A stretch of DNA of 64,000 bases, taken from the NCBI RefSeq assembly GCF_001661075.1, contig NZ_CP014870.1:3368501-3432500 (forward strand), read 5' to 3'. A program made the position numbers and the translations under genes. The DNA is from Pseudomonas silesiensis. GTDB lineage: Bacteria; Pseudomonadota; Gammaproteobacteria; Pseudomonadales; Pseudomonadaceae. Positions 37,731-46,600 of this stretch are shown piece by piece; position 1 is the stretch's first letter, and every line of letters starts with the position of its first letter. Under the pieces are notes generated by a model that ran no database searches, had not been told where the DNA came from, and worked only from the letters and a program-made list of their open reading frames with translations.

Positions 37731-38225
37731 TCAGCCGCGATCGCGGGGGATCAGGCTCTGCAACTGTTGCGCCAGGAAGTTTGCATCGAAGGCAAAGGTG
37801 TCCGGGTCTTTCAGGCCGTTAGTCTTGCGCCACTGCCAGCTGCTCGACGGCGGCAGGCACACCAGCGAAATGCTGCCATATCGCGCGGCGGTCAAGCCCA
37901 TCACTGCCAGGGATATCTGGCCACCGGCCCCCATCACATCCGGCACGAACTCCACCGGTTTGCCGGCAATCACGATGCTCAGCTTTTCGGTCTTGAAGGT
38001 CGAGACCTCGACCGGGACGCTCGGCCCCGATGCAACGTAGGCCTCGCGGCTCACTTCCAGCAGGGTTGGTGTCTTGACCGGTTCCAGCCACAGCTGAATC
38101 TGATCGAACAGCTCACCAATGCGCATCTTCCACACGGCCGATTGCGACTCAAACAGTTGTTTCTTGTGCGCTTCGCTTTCTGCGTAGTGGCGAAGCATCT
38201 CACCCAGTTGCTGTACGTCGTCCAT
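37731..38225 (-). CDS. Conserved hypothetical protein (164 aa)
   Basis: From the ATG at 38225 (AAAGGA about 8 bp upstream) the product begins MDDVQQLGEMLRHYAESEAH, a helical start. A mixed alpha/beta part follows (MRIGELFDQIQLWLEPVKTP, KLSIVIAGKPVEFVPDVMG, GSISLVCLPPSSSWQWRKTN) and the end is FAFDANFLAQQLQSLI. The open frame to 38357 has no better start. There is no signal peptide or membrane helix, so it is probably cytoplasmic. I do not recognise a named family; the coding character is good and the start signal clear. Confidence 0.75.
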   Translation of the reverse strand: MDDVQQLGEMLRHYAESEAHKKQLFESQSAVWKMRIGELFDQIQLWLEPVKTPTLLEVSREAYVASGPSVPVEVSTFKTEKLSIVIAGKPVEFVPDVMGAGGQISLAVMGLTAARYGSISLVCLPPSSSWQWRKTNGLKDPDTFAFDANFLAQQLQSLIPRDRG

Positions 38226-38341
38226 TGCGGTGTTCCTTTGGTTGAAGCAGTGCTGCGGACTTTGAGCATGGCAGATGCGCGCTGCCGACGTACGACTAAA
38301 AGCGTGAGCGGTACTGGCCGGGGCTGGCGAGCAACGCATTC

Positions 38342-39322
38342 TCAGCCTTCGAACCACTCCCGCCGCTCGTCGAAGGTGTTACGGATCAACTCGACGATCA
38401 TCTGCACCCCGGCCTCGTCCCGGGAATCGGCATTGACCGCCATCCACACGTGGCGCTGCATCGGGTGCCCGAACAATCCCGGCAATGCCACCAATGCGCG
38501 GTCAAACCGGCTCATGTAGTGCGGCAGCAGACCAATGCACGCGCTGCAGCGGATCATCTCCAGCATCAGTTCATAGGAATGCAACTGCACCACCCCCGCC
38601 AGACGCTGGTCCACCACGCTGTTCCATGCCCGAAAACTCTCGATCTGACAATCATGTTGCCACTGCACCAGCATGAAATCGGCCAGATCATCGAGGCAGT
38701 CCGGCCGCGCCGCGACCCGCGAATAGCGCTTGGCGATGTGCGGCAGGTAATCGAGCCGCGCCAGTCTCCGGGGTTCGCTGGTGGCAAAACTCGGACCAGG
38801 CAACGGCGAATCGGTGCCGGCCAGCCAGACCACCACGTCGGCAGTGATGGCTTGCAGGGACAATTCGCTGTCCAGGGAGATGATGTCCAGGCGCACACTG
38901 GCGTTGCGCCGCAACAGCGAGACCAGGTCGCGGCCGAGAATGTCGTGCAGGATGGTTTCGCTGACGGCCAGGCGAATCAACGGCTGTTCGATCACCGGCA
39001 AGTCGCGTTCATGGGCCAGGGCGATCAACTGCGCCTGCAGTTGCAAACCGTCACGGCTGAGGGCAAGACCCTTGTCGCTATGGCTGAACAGCGAACACTG
39101 CAGTTGCGCTTCAAGTTGCGCCAGTTGTTTACGCAGCAGTGTCGCCTTGATGTTGAGGCTACGGGCCGCCTGCATGAAGCAGCCGCACCGGGCAATGACC
39201 CTGAACGCCTGCGCGAGCTCTGGATCGAGCCCCGTCGCCAGCGTACGCCAGGGTGTGGTTTGTGCTACAGGCGCGCGGTAATCGGCCATCTGTTGACGGC
39301 CCGAGGTTTCCATAAGTGGCAT
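38342..39322 (-). CDS. LysR-family transcriptional regulator
   Basis: A 326-residue LysR-type regulator from the ATG at 39322 (AAGGAG 6 bp upstream). An unusual 30-residue leader precedes the helix-turn-helix (ELAQAFRVIARCGCFMQAAR, then SLNIKATLLRKQLAQLEAQL). The dimer/effector-binding domain follows (LIRLAVSETILHDILGRDLV, then IISLDSELSLQAITADVVVW) and ends in HPMQRHVWMAVNADSRDEAG. The recognition helix is less canonical than in most LysR proteins. Its targets are not obvious; the 164-residue hypothetical gene lies downstream on the same strand, and the AhpD-like gene lies upstream. Confidence 0.85.
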   Translation of the reverse strand: MPLMETSGRQQMADYRAPVAQTTPWRTLATGLDPELAQAFRVIARCGCFMQAARSLNIKATLLRKQLAQLEAQLQCSLFSHSDKGLALSRDGLQLQAQLIALAHERDLPVIEQPLIRLAVSETILHDILGRDLVSLLRRNASVRLDIISLDSELSLQAITADVVVWLAGTDSPLPGPSFATSEPRRLARLDYLPHIAKRYSRVAARPDCLDDLADFMLVQWQHDCQIESFRAWNSVVDQRLAGVVQLHSYELMLEMIRCSACIGLLPHYMSRFDRALVALPGLFGHPMQRHVWMAVNADSRDEAGVQMIVELIRNTFDERREWFEG

Positions 39323-39399
39323 CGTTGACTCCTTGTCGATCCGCTTGTCAGAGGCCTCCCATCCTGGCCATCTTTCATGAACCTGGTGTGACAATGGCC

Positions 39400-39840
39400 T
39401 CAGTCGCCAGGGGTTTGGCGAAAGCTCACCGCCAAGCGATTCCAGCTGTTGATAGTTGTGACGGCGATCGTCAGGTCAACCATTTCGCTTTCGCTGAACT
39501 GCTCCCGCGCCTGGGCATAGACATCGTCGGGCACATGGCTTTCGGAGAGCAGGGTCACCGCCTCGGTCCAGGCCAGTGCCGCGCGTTCACGGGCGTTGAA
39601 GAAGCCGCTGTCGCGCCAGACCACGATCGAGTACAACCGGCGATCCGTCTCGCCCAGGCGCCGGGCATCCACCGAGTGCATGTCAGTGCAGAAGGCGCAG
39701 CCATTGAGCTGCGAGGCGCGGATCTTGATCAGATGCAGCAAGGCCGGCTCAATGCTGAGATTGCTGGTCAAGGCCTCCATGGCAATCATCGCTTTCATCG
39801 CCTTGGGCGAAGCGCTGTAGTAATCCAGGCGGGGGTTCAT
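39400..39840 (-). CDS. Carboxymuconolactone decarboxylase / AhpD-like family protein
   Basis: A 146-residue CMD-family protein from the ATG at 39840, where GAGG lies upstream. It carries the AhpD-type active-site pattern NGCAFCTDMH with Cys48, Cys51 and His55, so peroxidatic or thiol-redox activity is more likely than true decarboxylation. Supporting segments are HLIKIRASQL, then RERAALAWTEAVTLL and VDLTIAVTTINSWNRLAVS, all standard for the family. It is divergent from the MocR-type regulator at 40046, the arrangement in which such regulators usually control their neighbour. Shared operator-like repeats lie between them. Confidence 0.92.
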   Translation of the reverse strand: MNPRLDYYSASPKAMKAMIAMEALTSNLSIEPALLHLIKIRASQLNGCAFCTDMHSVDARRLGETDRRLYSIVVWRDSGFFNARERAALAWTEAVTLLSESHVPDDVYAQAREQFSESEMVDLTIAVTTINSWNRLAVSFRQTPGD

Positions 39841-39900
39841 GGCAGGCCTCAGGGATTGGAAGATACGCTTTAAGGTAGGCGCCGATGCGCAGGCATTACA

Positions 39901-39951
39901 GAGCCAATCAAGCGAAATACCCGTGGACCACTCGGGCACCAGACCAATCGG
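39901..39951. promoter_or_regulatory. Candidate MocR-type operator between AhpD-like gene and regulator
   Basis: Read on the minus strand the region holds GATTGGTCT, GAGTGGTCC and GATTGGCTC, with starts 16 and then 24 bp apart. The last pair ([T/G]TGGTC then ATTGGCT, 24-bp step) recurs with nearly the same spacing before the genes at 41603 and 42089. MocR regulators commonly bind spaced direct repeats, so this is a plausible binding site (inference). Confidence 0.45.
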
Positions 39952-40045
39952 AGGTTTTTCGCCCACGCAACTTCTGCGCGGCCGTTCATGCGGGTAATCT
40001 GGCGCGACGCACACGCGCCTCAACCGCTGCAGGAGCCTCGCCGGT

Positions 40046-41479
40046 ATGGAACTTCATGTTGTCATCAACGGCCGCAAGGACCTGGCAGGCCAGTTGTACC
40101 AGCAGTTGCGCAGCGCCATCGAATCCGGCCGCCTGGCCGCCGGGACGCAGCTGCCGCCCAGCAGGTTATTGGCGCAGCAGCTGGGTATTTCACGCAAGAC
40201 CATTTCCGACACCTACGCCCAGCTGACCTACGAAAACTTCCTCACCGGGGTGATCGGCAAAGGTACCTATGTCAACGCCCGGGCCGCAAAAATCACCCGT
40301 AAACAGAGCCATTCGGAACTGGCCAGCTTTGATGTGATCGAGACCTGGCGCAGCCTGCCGGTGTTTTTGCGCCATCCGACCCTGGAAGGCTCGTTGCGCT
40401 ACGACTTCATCGGTGGCGCCACCAGCAAGGGGCAGTTCCCACAGGACGACTGGCGGCGCTGCACCTCGCACGCCTTGCGCCAGATCGCCGGATCCAAAGG
40501 TCTATACAGCATGCCCGAGGGCTTGCCGGCGCTGCGCAATGCGATTGCGCGGCATATCGCGTTTTCTCGCGGGGTCAACTGCCAGGATGAAGACGTGGTG
40601 GTGTGCAACGGTGCGCAACAGGCGCTGGACCTGATTTCCCGGGTACTGACGAGCCCGGGCAGCCTGGTGGCCATGGAAGACCCCGGATACCCGCCAGCGC
40701 GCTTGCTGTTCGGCAGCCACGGGGCCCGTGTGATCGGGGTGCCGGTGGATGCCGAGGGCCTGCAGGTCGACATGATTCCCGATGGCACCCGGCTGATTTA
40801 CGTCACCCCGTCCCACCAGTTCCCCCTGGGCATGCCCATGAGCCAGGCGCGTCGGCTGGCGCTGCTGGAACGGGCCTACGCCTTGGGCGCGATCATCATC
40901 GAGGACGATTACGACAGCGAATTCCGCTACGAAGGCCGTCCCACCGACTCCTTGCAAAGCATGGATGAGCGCGGGATCGTCGCTTATGTCGGCACCTTCT
41001 CCAAAACCCTGTTGCCGGAGTTGCGGTTGGGTTATGCGATTCTGCCGCCGGCCATTCTTGAAGCGGTGATTCGCGCCAAGCAACTTACCGATCTGCACAC
41101 CTCCACCCTGCCCCAATGGGCGCTGGCCAAGTTCATCGCCGAAGGCTGCCTGCTCAAGCACATCCGGCGCTGCCATACGATTTATGCCGGGCGCCGTGAA
41201 CGAATCCTCGCGCGCATGGCCGGCGACCTTGCGCCCTGGCTTGAGGCCGTGCCGACCACGGCCGGCTTCCACATGGTGGTTATGTGCAAAGTGCCTATCG
41301 ATATTCCATTAGTGATTACACTCGCCAAAAAGGTCGAAGTCGGCCTTTACGCCATCGACAGCTTTTTCTACCAGCAAGCGCCACAGGCCGGGTTTTTCCT
41401 GGGTTTTGGCGCCATCGAAACCCTGGACATCGACATCGCCCTGGACCGTGTCCGGGACATTTTGCAGCAGGTCGCCTGA
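40046..41479 (+). CDS. MocR/PdxR-family regulator (GntR HTH fused to aminotransferase domain)
   Basis: A 477-residue MocR-type transcription factor. Residues 1-75 are a GntR winged helix (LYQQLRSAIESGRLAAGTQL, LLAQQLGISRKTISDTYAQL, GKGTYVNA). The rest is a fold-type I aminotransferase-like domain with the PLP-binding Lys320 in VGTFSKTLLPELRLGY, the Asp/Tyr-containing IIIEDDYDSEFRYEGRP, and a C-terminal ligand pocket. It probably senses PLP or an amino compound and does not work as an enzyme. It is divergent from the AhpD-like gene and followed by ABM and cupin genes that carry the same upstream motif, so these may form its regulon. Confidence 0.93.
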   Translation: MELHVVINGRKDLAGQLYQQLRSAIESGRLAAGTQLPPSRLLAQQLGISRKTISDTYAQLTYENFLTGVIGKGTYVNARAAKITRKQSHSELASFDVIETWRSLPVFLRHPTLEGSLRYDFIGGATSKGQFPQDDWRRCTSHALRQIAGSKGLYSMPEGLPALRNAIARHIAFSRGVNCQDEDVVVCNGAQQALDLISRVLTSPGSLVAMEDPGYPPARLLFGSHGARVIGVPVDAEGLQVDMIPDGTRLIYVTPSHQFPLGMPMSQARRLALLERAYALGAIIIEDDYDSEFRYEGRPTDSLQSMDERGIVAYVGTFSKTLLPELRLGYAILPPAILEAVIRAKQLTDLHTSTLPQWALAKFIAEGCLLKHIRRCHTIYAGRRERILARMAGDLAPWLEAVPTTAGFHMVVMCKVPIDIPLVITLAKKVEVGLYAIDSFFYQQAPQAGFFLGFGAIETLDIDIALDRVRDILQQVA

Positions 41480-41481
41480 CG

Positions 41482-41524
41482 GATTGGTCTGGGTTTTTAT
41501 CCGGCGATTGGCTATTGGTGGTCC
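41482..41524. promoter_or_regulatory. Candidate operator upstream of ABM monooxygenase gene
   Basis: GATTGGTCT (from 41482) and GATTGGCT (from 41506) are direct repeats 24 bp apart, followed at once by ATTGGTGGTCC. The same pair with the same step is present before the AhpD-like/MocR genes and, at 23 bp, before the cupin gene. Confidence 0.45.
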
Positions 41525-41602
41525 GAGGGGCCAGGCCTATCCTGAATGGGCGTGATCTCTCAGTGCGCAGGATGCGTCCGGCCTGATTCAGGAGTATGAG
41601 TA

Positions 41603-41896
41603 ATGTCCAACGAAGTGATCAATACCGTGAAGGTGCAGGCCGCGGCCGGCCGCTCGGAAGAACTCGGCAGGCAACTGCAAAAGATTGTCGAAACCCTGCG
41701 CGAATTACCCGGCTGCGACGCCTATATGGTCGACCGCTGCCCCGAGGATGACACCCGCTGGACGGTCAGCGCCCGCTGGCAATCGGAAGCCGCCATGCAG
41801 ATGCATTTCAACCGCCCTGAAGTACAAGGCTTTATCGGTCTGATCGACAGCCGACTGGCCAACGCCGTCGACTTCAATAGTTTCCCTATCGTTTAA
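41603..41896 (+). CDS. Antibiotic biosynthesis monooxygenase (ABM) domain protein
   Basis: A 97-residue ABM-family ferredoxin-like protein (YgiN type): VINTVKVQAAAGRSEELGRQ, LRELPGCDAYMVDRCPEDDT, WTVSARWQSEAAMQMHFNRP. Such small proteins act as quinol/flavin monooxygenases or haem-handling proteins; the substrate here is unknown. AGGAG lies upstream of the ATG. It stands 124 bp after the MocR-type regulator and carries the shared operator-like repeats in that gap, which suggests control by that regulator. Confidence 0.88.
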   Translation: MSNEVINTVKVQAAAGRSEELGRQLQKIVETLRELPGCDAYMVDRCPEDDTRWTVSARWQSEAAMQMHFNRPEVQGFIGLIDSRLANAVDFNSFPIV

Positions 41897-41902
41897 CCAG
41901 TT

Positions 41903-41975
41903 AGATCGCGGCTTTCGGCCACTGCTACAGGGCAATGGGTACCCCTGCAGGAGCGGCCGGAGGCTGCGATCTTTT
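41903..41975 (+). repeat. REP-like inverted repeat, possible terminator of the ABM gene
   Basis: AGATCGC (41903-41909) and GCGATCT (41966-41972) are inverted. Between them the inner segments CTGCTACAGGG and CCCCTGCAGGAG are also roughly complementary, and TTTT follows. It begins just past the ABM stop codon, so it may end that transcript. Confidence 0.6.
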
Positions 41976-41992
41976 GCTGTTCGACGGGCCTG

Positions 41993-42023
41993 ATTGGTCC
42001 CCTCTCCTTCGCGAAAATTGGCT
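41993..42023. promoter_or_regulatory. Candidate operator upstream of the cupin gene
   Basis: GATTGGTC (41993-42000) and AATTGGCT (42016-42023) are direct repeats with a 23-bp step, matching the pairs at 41482-41513 and (inverted) at 39901-39935. They lie about 70-95 bp before the cupin start codon, a normal place for a regulator site. Confidence 0.45.
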
Positions 42024-42049
42024 GTTTGATTACCTCGGCTGGCGAACTA

Positions 42050-42078
42050 CTGTGGTCCCTGACAACTCACGACCACAG
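42050..42078. promoter_or_regulatory. Inverted repeat just before the cupin start
   Basis: CTGTGGTC (42050-42057) and GACCACAG (42071-42078) form a perfect 8-bp inverted repeat whose right arm abuts the weak ribosome-binding region AGGTAATAAACC. It could be a protein-binding palindrome or an mRNA stem that limits translation. Confidence 0.4.
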
Positions 42079-42088
42079 GTAATAAACC

Positions 42089-42508
42089 ATGAAAGCCTTG
42101 CGTTTCTGTGCTGCCTCCCTCGCCGTTCTGGCCCTGACTGTTTCAGCCGCTGCATTCGCCCATGAAACCGTCGCCCCCTCGGAAAAAGTCACGGTGTTGC
42201 AGGACCAGATGCTGAAAAACGTACCGGGTAAAAAAGCCTTGATGATCGAAGTCGACTACAAGCCCGGCCAATCGTCGATCGCTCACAAGCACGAGGGCAC
42301 GGCCATGGCCTACGTTCTTTCCGGTGCCGTCACTTCCCAGGTGAAGGGTGAAAAGGAGAGGACCTACAAGACTGGCGAATATTGGTACGAGGCGGCTGGA
42401 TCGGAACATTTGGTGTCGAAAAATGCCAGCGCGACCCAGCCTGCCAAGTTGTTGGTATTCATGGTGCTGGCGCCGGAAGAGAAAGTGTTGATCCCTTTGG
42501 AAAACTGA
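42089..42508 (+). CDS. Secreted cupin-domain protein
   Basis: A 139-residue periplasmic cupin. The signal peptide MKALRFCAASLAVLALTVSA ends near AFA, with cleavage before HETV. The cupin barrel is evident: GQSSIAHKHEGTAMAYVLSG carries the metal-binding His pair and Glu-like position, and EYWYEAAGSEHLVSKN carries the second-motif His. It likely binds a metal ion; no substrate can be assigned. It has its own promoter region with two kinds of repeat and a terminator-like hairpin downstream, so it is probably monocistronic. Confidence 0.9.
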   Translation: MKALRFCAASLAVLALTVSAAAFAHETVAPSEKVTVLQDQMLKNVPGKKALMIEVDYKPGQSSIAHKHEGTAMAYVLSGAVTSQVKGEKERTYKTGEYWYEAAGSEHLVSKNASATQPAKLLVFMVLAPEEKVLIPLEN

Positions 42509-42529
42509 TAGCTGTGACATCAGCCATAA

Positions 42530-42566
42530 ATAAACAGGCAGCCATGACGAGCTGGCGCCTGTTTAT
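42530..42566 (+). terminator. Terminator-like hairpin after the cupin gene
   Basis: ATAAACAGGC (42530-42539) and GCCTGTTTAT (42557-42566) form a perfect 10-bp stem 21 bp past the cupin stop codon. The right arm ends T-rich, but no long T-run follows. Confidence 0.6.
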
Positions 42567-42737
42567 GTCCCGAAGCAATTAGCCAGCACTTTTTAAACCA
42601 AACAAAAACTAGTGATCACCGGCCAGGTTCAACTATGGGCTCTTACAATGAGCTGCGACAGGTTTAGTCTGGAATCACCGCCGTCCACTACGGCATCTAA
42701 AGCATTCCAACTCAAGTTGTTTCACTGGAGAAACACC

Positions 42738-43448
42738 ATGAAACTTGCGCTTGCCAGCACCTTGACGATGACGATTCTTCTAACGGGCTGTTCGGTTCCC
42801 ACTGCACCGAAAGCCGTTTCTCCCCTCGACAGTCTGTTCACCGAACCGGTCGGCCGCAGCAGTGCCACGAGTGTCGCCAGCGGCCACAACGTGTCCCTGG
42901 GCCTTGTCTACAGTCACAATACCCAGGCCAACCGCGCCTACCTTCAGCACTACCAGGCCAACGCCGGTACTGGTTTTGGTCAGAGTCTGCTGGTGCAGTC
43001 CATTCACGATGCCTATGTGGCCACCTCAAAACCGGACCTGGCCGTGGACTGGGTCAAGGCGTCCCTGCAACGTCAGTTCGGCTCGGTGACAGTGTATCCG
43101 GACCTGCAAAGCCTCAGGGCGGCGAAACCGGATGTTGTCGCCGTTGTCGATACTCGCAGCCAGTTGATGACGTCGCGCAGTTCCGACATCGAGGCGGATG
43201 TGCGTGCGATATTCTATGATTCGAACTTCAATTACATCGGCACTGCACAAGGGCATGATGCCAAGGCGCTTAGTCCGTTGTGGGCGGACTATAAACGCAG
43301 CGAGGAGATTGTTGCGGACATTAACGAACAACAGAATGTACAAGTGCGGGCATTGCAGAAGTTTGACCAGTCGCTCAGTAATTTATTGACCAGTCCGGCA
43401 GATAAAGTGTCGATGATCGATAATCAAACGGGCCGGAAGTTGTATTGA
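42738..43448 (+). CDS. Putative lipoprotein, unknown function
   Basis: A 236-residue lipoprotein from the ATG at 42738 (TGGAG upstream); the frame is open to 42612 but the lipoprotein signal fixes the start. MKLALASTLTMTILLTGC ends in a lipobox with Cys18. The mature part includes RAYLQHYQANAGTGFGQSLL, then DWVKASLQRQFGSVTVYPDL, DVVAVVDTRSQLMTSRSSDI and a helical end. Its alternation of helix and strand resembles envelope lipoproteins that assemble on the outer membrane, but I recognise no named family. Confidence 0.82.
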   Translation: MKLALASTLTMTILLTGCSVPTAPKAVSPLDSLFTEPVGRSSATSVASGHNVSLGLVYSHNTQANRAYLQHYQANAGTGFGQSLLVQSIHDAYVATSKPDLAVDWVKASLQRQFGSVTVYPDLQSLRAAKPDVVAVVDTRSQLMTSRSSDIEADVRAIFYDSNFNYIGTAQGHDAKALSPLWADYKRSEEIVADINEQQNVQVRALQKFDQSLSNLLTSPADKVSMIDNQTGRKLY

Positions 43449-43461
43449 GGCAAATGGCCCC

Positions 43462-43558
43462 ATCGCGGGCAAGCCTCGCTCCTACGGGTTTTTTGTCGTA
43501 TTCATATATTGTGATCGACACTAACCTTGTAGGAGCGAGGCTTGCCCGCGAAGAGGCC
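43462..43558. repeat. REPIN
   Basis: TCGCGGGCAAGCCTCGCTCC and GGAGCGAGGCTTGCCCGCGA are perfectly inverted around an AT-rich loop. It lies between the lipoprotein gene and the gdhB terminator. Confidence 0.9.
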
Positions 43559-43587
43559 CGCCCAGACACCCAAAAAACCTTTAGATG

Positions 43588-43623
43588 AAAAAAAACCCCG
43601 CATCTCTCAATGCGGGGCTTTTT
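43588..43623 (-). terminator. Bidirectional terminator between lipoprotein gene and gdhB
   Basis: CCCCGCA (43596-43602) and TGCGGGG (43611-43617) form a stem flanked by an A-run on the left and a T-run on the right, so it can work on both strands. It lies 15-20 bp past the gdhB stop codon. Confidence 0.9.
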
Positions 43624-43637
43624 CATTCAACGCCTGA

Positions 43638-46600
43638 TCAGGCAGCCGGTTCCAGCACCTTGCTGGCCGGAGCAGCGGCAGGCACTACCGCTTGACCGCT
43701 CAACGCCAGGTCCAGCAGTTCGCGGTTGGCCACCGCGTACATGGCGTAGTCCGTGCCGCTGGCGGCACGCAGTTCCACCAACATGGCGCGCCAGCGCTCG
43801 ACCATGCCTTCGTGCTGCTCCATCCACAGCTCCAGGCGTGTTTCCACGTCCTGGGAGCCATCGCCCTGTTGCAGGACCGAGATGGTGATCGCACGTTGTT
43901 GCCAGTCGACGTCATCACGGAACGCTTCACGGGCCAGGGCCTGCCAGTTGTTTTCAACCGGCAGCGCGCTGATCTGTTGCAGGTACCAGGTGATGTCCAG
44001 CGCACTGCCCACGGCGAAGTACGCCTTGGCGACGTCGGCGGCGTTCTGGCCCGTCACGTCGGACGCTTCGATGATCGGCAGCAAGGTGTACAGGTGAGTG
44101 GTGCCTGCAACCATGCGCGCCAGCAACTCAGGCACGCCAGCGGCGACGTAAGCCTGATAGCGGGTCTGCCAGCCGACCCGGGTCGGACCTTCCAGCAGTT
44201 CGTCGAGCTTGAGGCCCAAGGCTGCCAGATGTGGACCGAAGTGCGCGACGTCACGGGCAGCGTTCTGCTCGTTGCGACGGCTGCGCAGGAACCAGCGAGT
44301 AGCGCGACGGCCCAGGCGCATCAACTCATCCATCAGCTCCAGTTGTACGTCGGCGGAGACCTGATAATCCAGGGCTTCAATCTGACGGAACCAGTGCGGG
44401 AGGTGGAAGATGTCACGCACGATCACATAGGCACCGGCCACGTTCGCCGGGCTCATGCCGGTCGACTCCTTGAGTCGCTGCACGAAGGTGATGCCCATGT
44501 GGTTCACCAGATCGTTGGCGATCTGGGTGCTGACGATTTCACGCTTCAGGCGGTGACGGCGCATGGCGGCGGAGAACTTGCTCACCAGGCTTGGCGGGAA
44601 AGCGGTTTCCATGTCGCGCGTCAGGTAGTCGTCGTCCGGCACCAGGGAATTGAGCAGCGCTTCCTTGAGGTCGATCTTGCTGTAGGAGATCAGCACCGAC
44701 AGTTCGGCACGGGTCAGGCCGTGGCCTTCGGCGATACGCTCGCTGATGGCTTCTTCAGACGGCAGGAACTCGATGGCGCGATCCAGCTTGCCGCGGCTTT
44801 CCAGATCGTTCATCAGGCGCTTGTATTCGGCAATCCGCACGTAGGCACGACGGGCCGCCAGGGACAGGGCCTGAGTCTGCTTGTAGTTGTTGCCAAGCAC
44901 CAGGTTGCCGACTTCATCGGTCATGCTGCCGAGCAACTGGTTACGTTGCTTCTCGGTCATGTCACCGGCATGCACGACTTCGTTGAGCAGGATCTTGATG
45001 TTCACTTCGTGGTCGGAGCAGTCCACGCCACCGGCGTTGTCGATGAAGTCGGTGTTGGAACCGCCGCCATTGAGACCGAACTCGACGCGACCCAGTTGGG
45101 TCATGCCCAGGTTACCGCCCTCGCCCACCACTTTGCAGCGCAGTTCGTTGCCGTTCACGCGCAGTGCGTCGTTGGCCTTGTCGCCGACATCGGCGTGGCT
45201 TTCGCTGCTGGCCTTGACGTAGGTGCCGATGCCACCGTTCCACAACAGGTCCACCGGTGCCTTGAGCAAGGCATTTAGCAGCTCGGTCGGGGTCAGCTTG
45301 TCGGCCTGGATGTCGAAGCGTTCTTTCATCTGCGGGGAAATCGCGATGCTTTTCGCGCTACGGGAGAAGATCCCGCCACCTTCGGACATGATGCTGGTGT
45401 CGTAATCCGACCAGGCCGAACGCGGCAGGTCGAACAGGCGCTGACGCTCGGCGAAGCTGTTGGCCGGCTCCGGGTTCGGGTCGATGAAAATGTGCAGGTG
45501 GTTGAACGCGGCGACCAGTTGCAGCTTGTCGGACATCAGCAAGCCGTTACCGAACACGTCACCGGCCATGTCGCCGACACCCACTACGGTGATGCTGTCT
45601 TCCTGGACATTGATGCCGCGCTCACGGAAGTGGCGTTGTACGCCGACCCACGCGCCCTTGGCGGTGATGCCCATTTTCTTGTGGTCGTAACCGGCCGAAC
45701 CGCCGGATGCAAAGGCATCGCCCAGCCAGAAGCCGTAGTCGATGGCGATGCCGTTGGCGATGTCGGAGAAAGTCGCAGTGCCTTTGTCTGCGGCGACGAC
45801 CAGGTACGGGTCATCGTCGTCATGACGCACGACGTTGGCTGGCGGCACCAACGCGCCGTCCTTCAGGTTGTCGGTGATGTCCAGCAGGCCCGAAATGAAG
45901 ATGCGGTAGCAGGCGATGCCCTCGGCCGCGATTTCGTCACGGCTGCCGCCCAATGGCAGGCGCCGCGGCAGGAAGCCGCCCTTGGCACCCACCGGCACGA
46001 TGACCGAGTTTTTCACTTGCTGGGCTTTTACCAGGCCCAGCACTTCGGTGCGGTAGTCTTCTTCACGGTCGGACCAGCGCAGGCCACCGCGAGCGACGTT
46101 GCCGAAGCGCAGGTGCACGCCTTCGACGCGTGGCGAGTAAACGAAAATTTCGAACTTCGGAACCGGCTTCGGCAGCTCAGGGATCGAGTGCGGGTTGAAT
46201 TTGAAGCTGAAGTACGACTTGTTCTGGCCCCGGGCATCGGTCTGGTAGAAGTTGGTGCGCAGGGTGGCCTTGATCAGGTCCAGGTAGCGACGCAGGATGC
46301 GGTCTTCGTTCAGTACCTGGACGTCGTCCAGAGCGCTCAGGATCGCGTGTTCCAGGCGTTGCTGCTTGTCTTCCAGGTCGTCGCTGGTGAGCTTGCGCGC
46401 CAGGTAGAAACGGGTCTTGAACAACCGGGTCAACTCGCGAGCGATGTCGGTGTGGTTGGTCAGGGTGCTGGCAATGTAGCCCAGGTCAAAGCCCAAGCGG
46501 ATCTGCTTCATGTAGCGGGCGTAGGCGCGCAGCAGCGCCACGTCGCGCCACGGCAGGCCGGCGGTCAGTACCAGGCGGTTGAACGCATCGTTCTCGGCAT

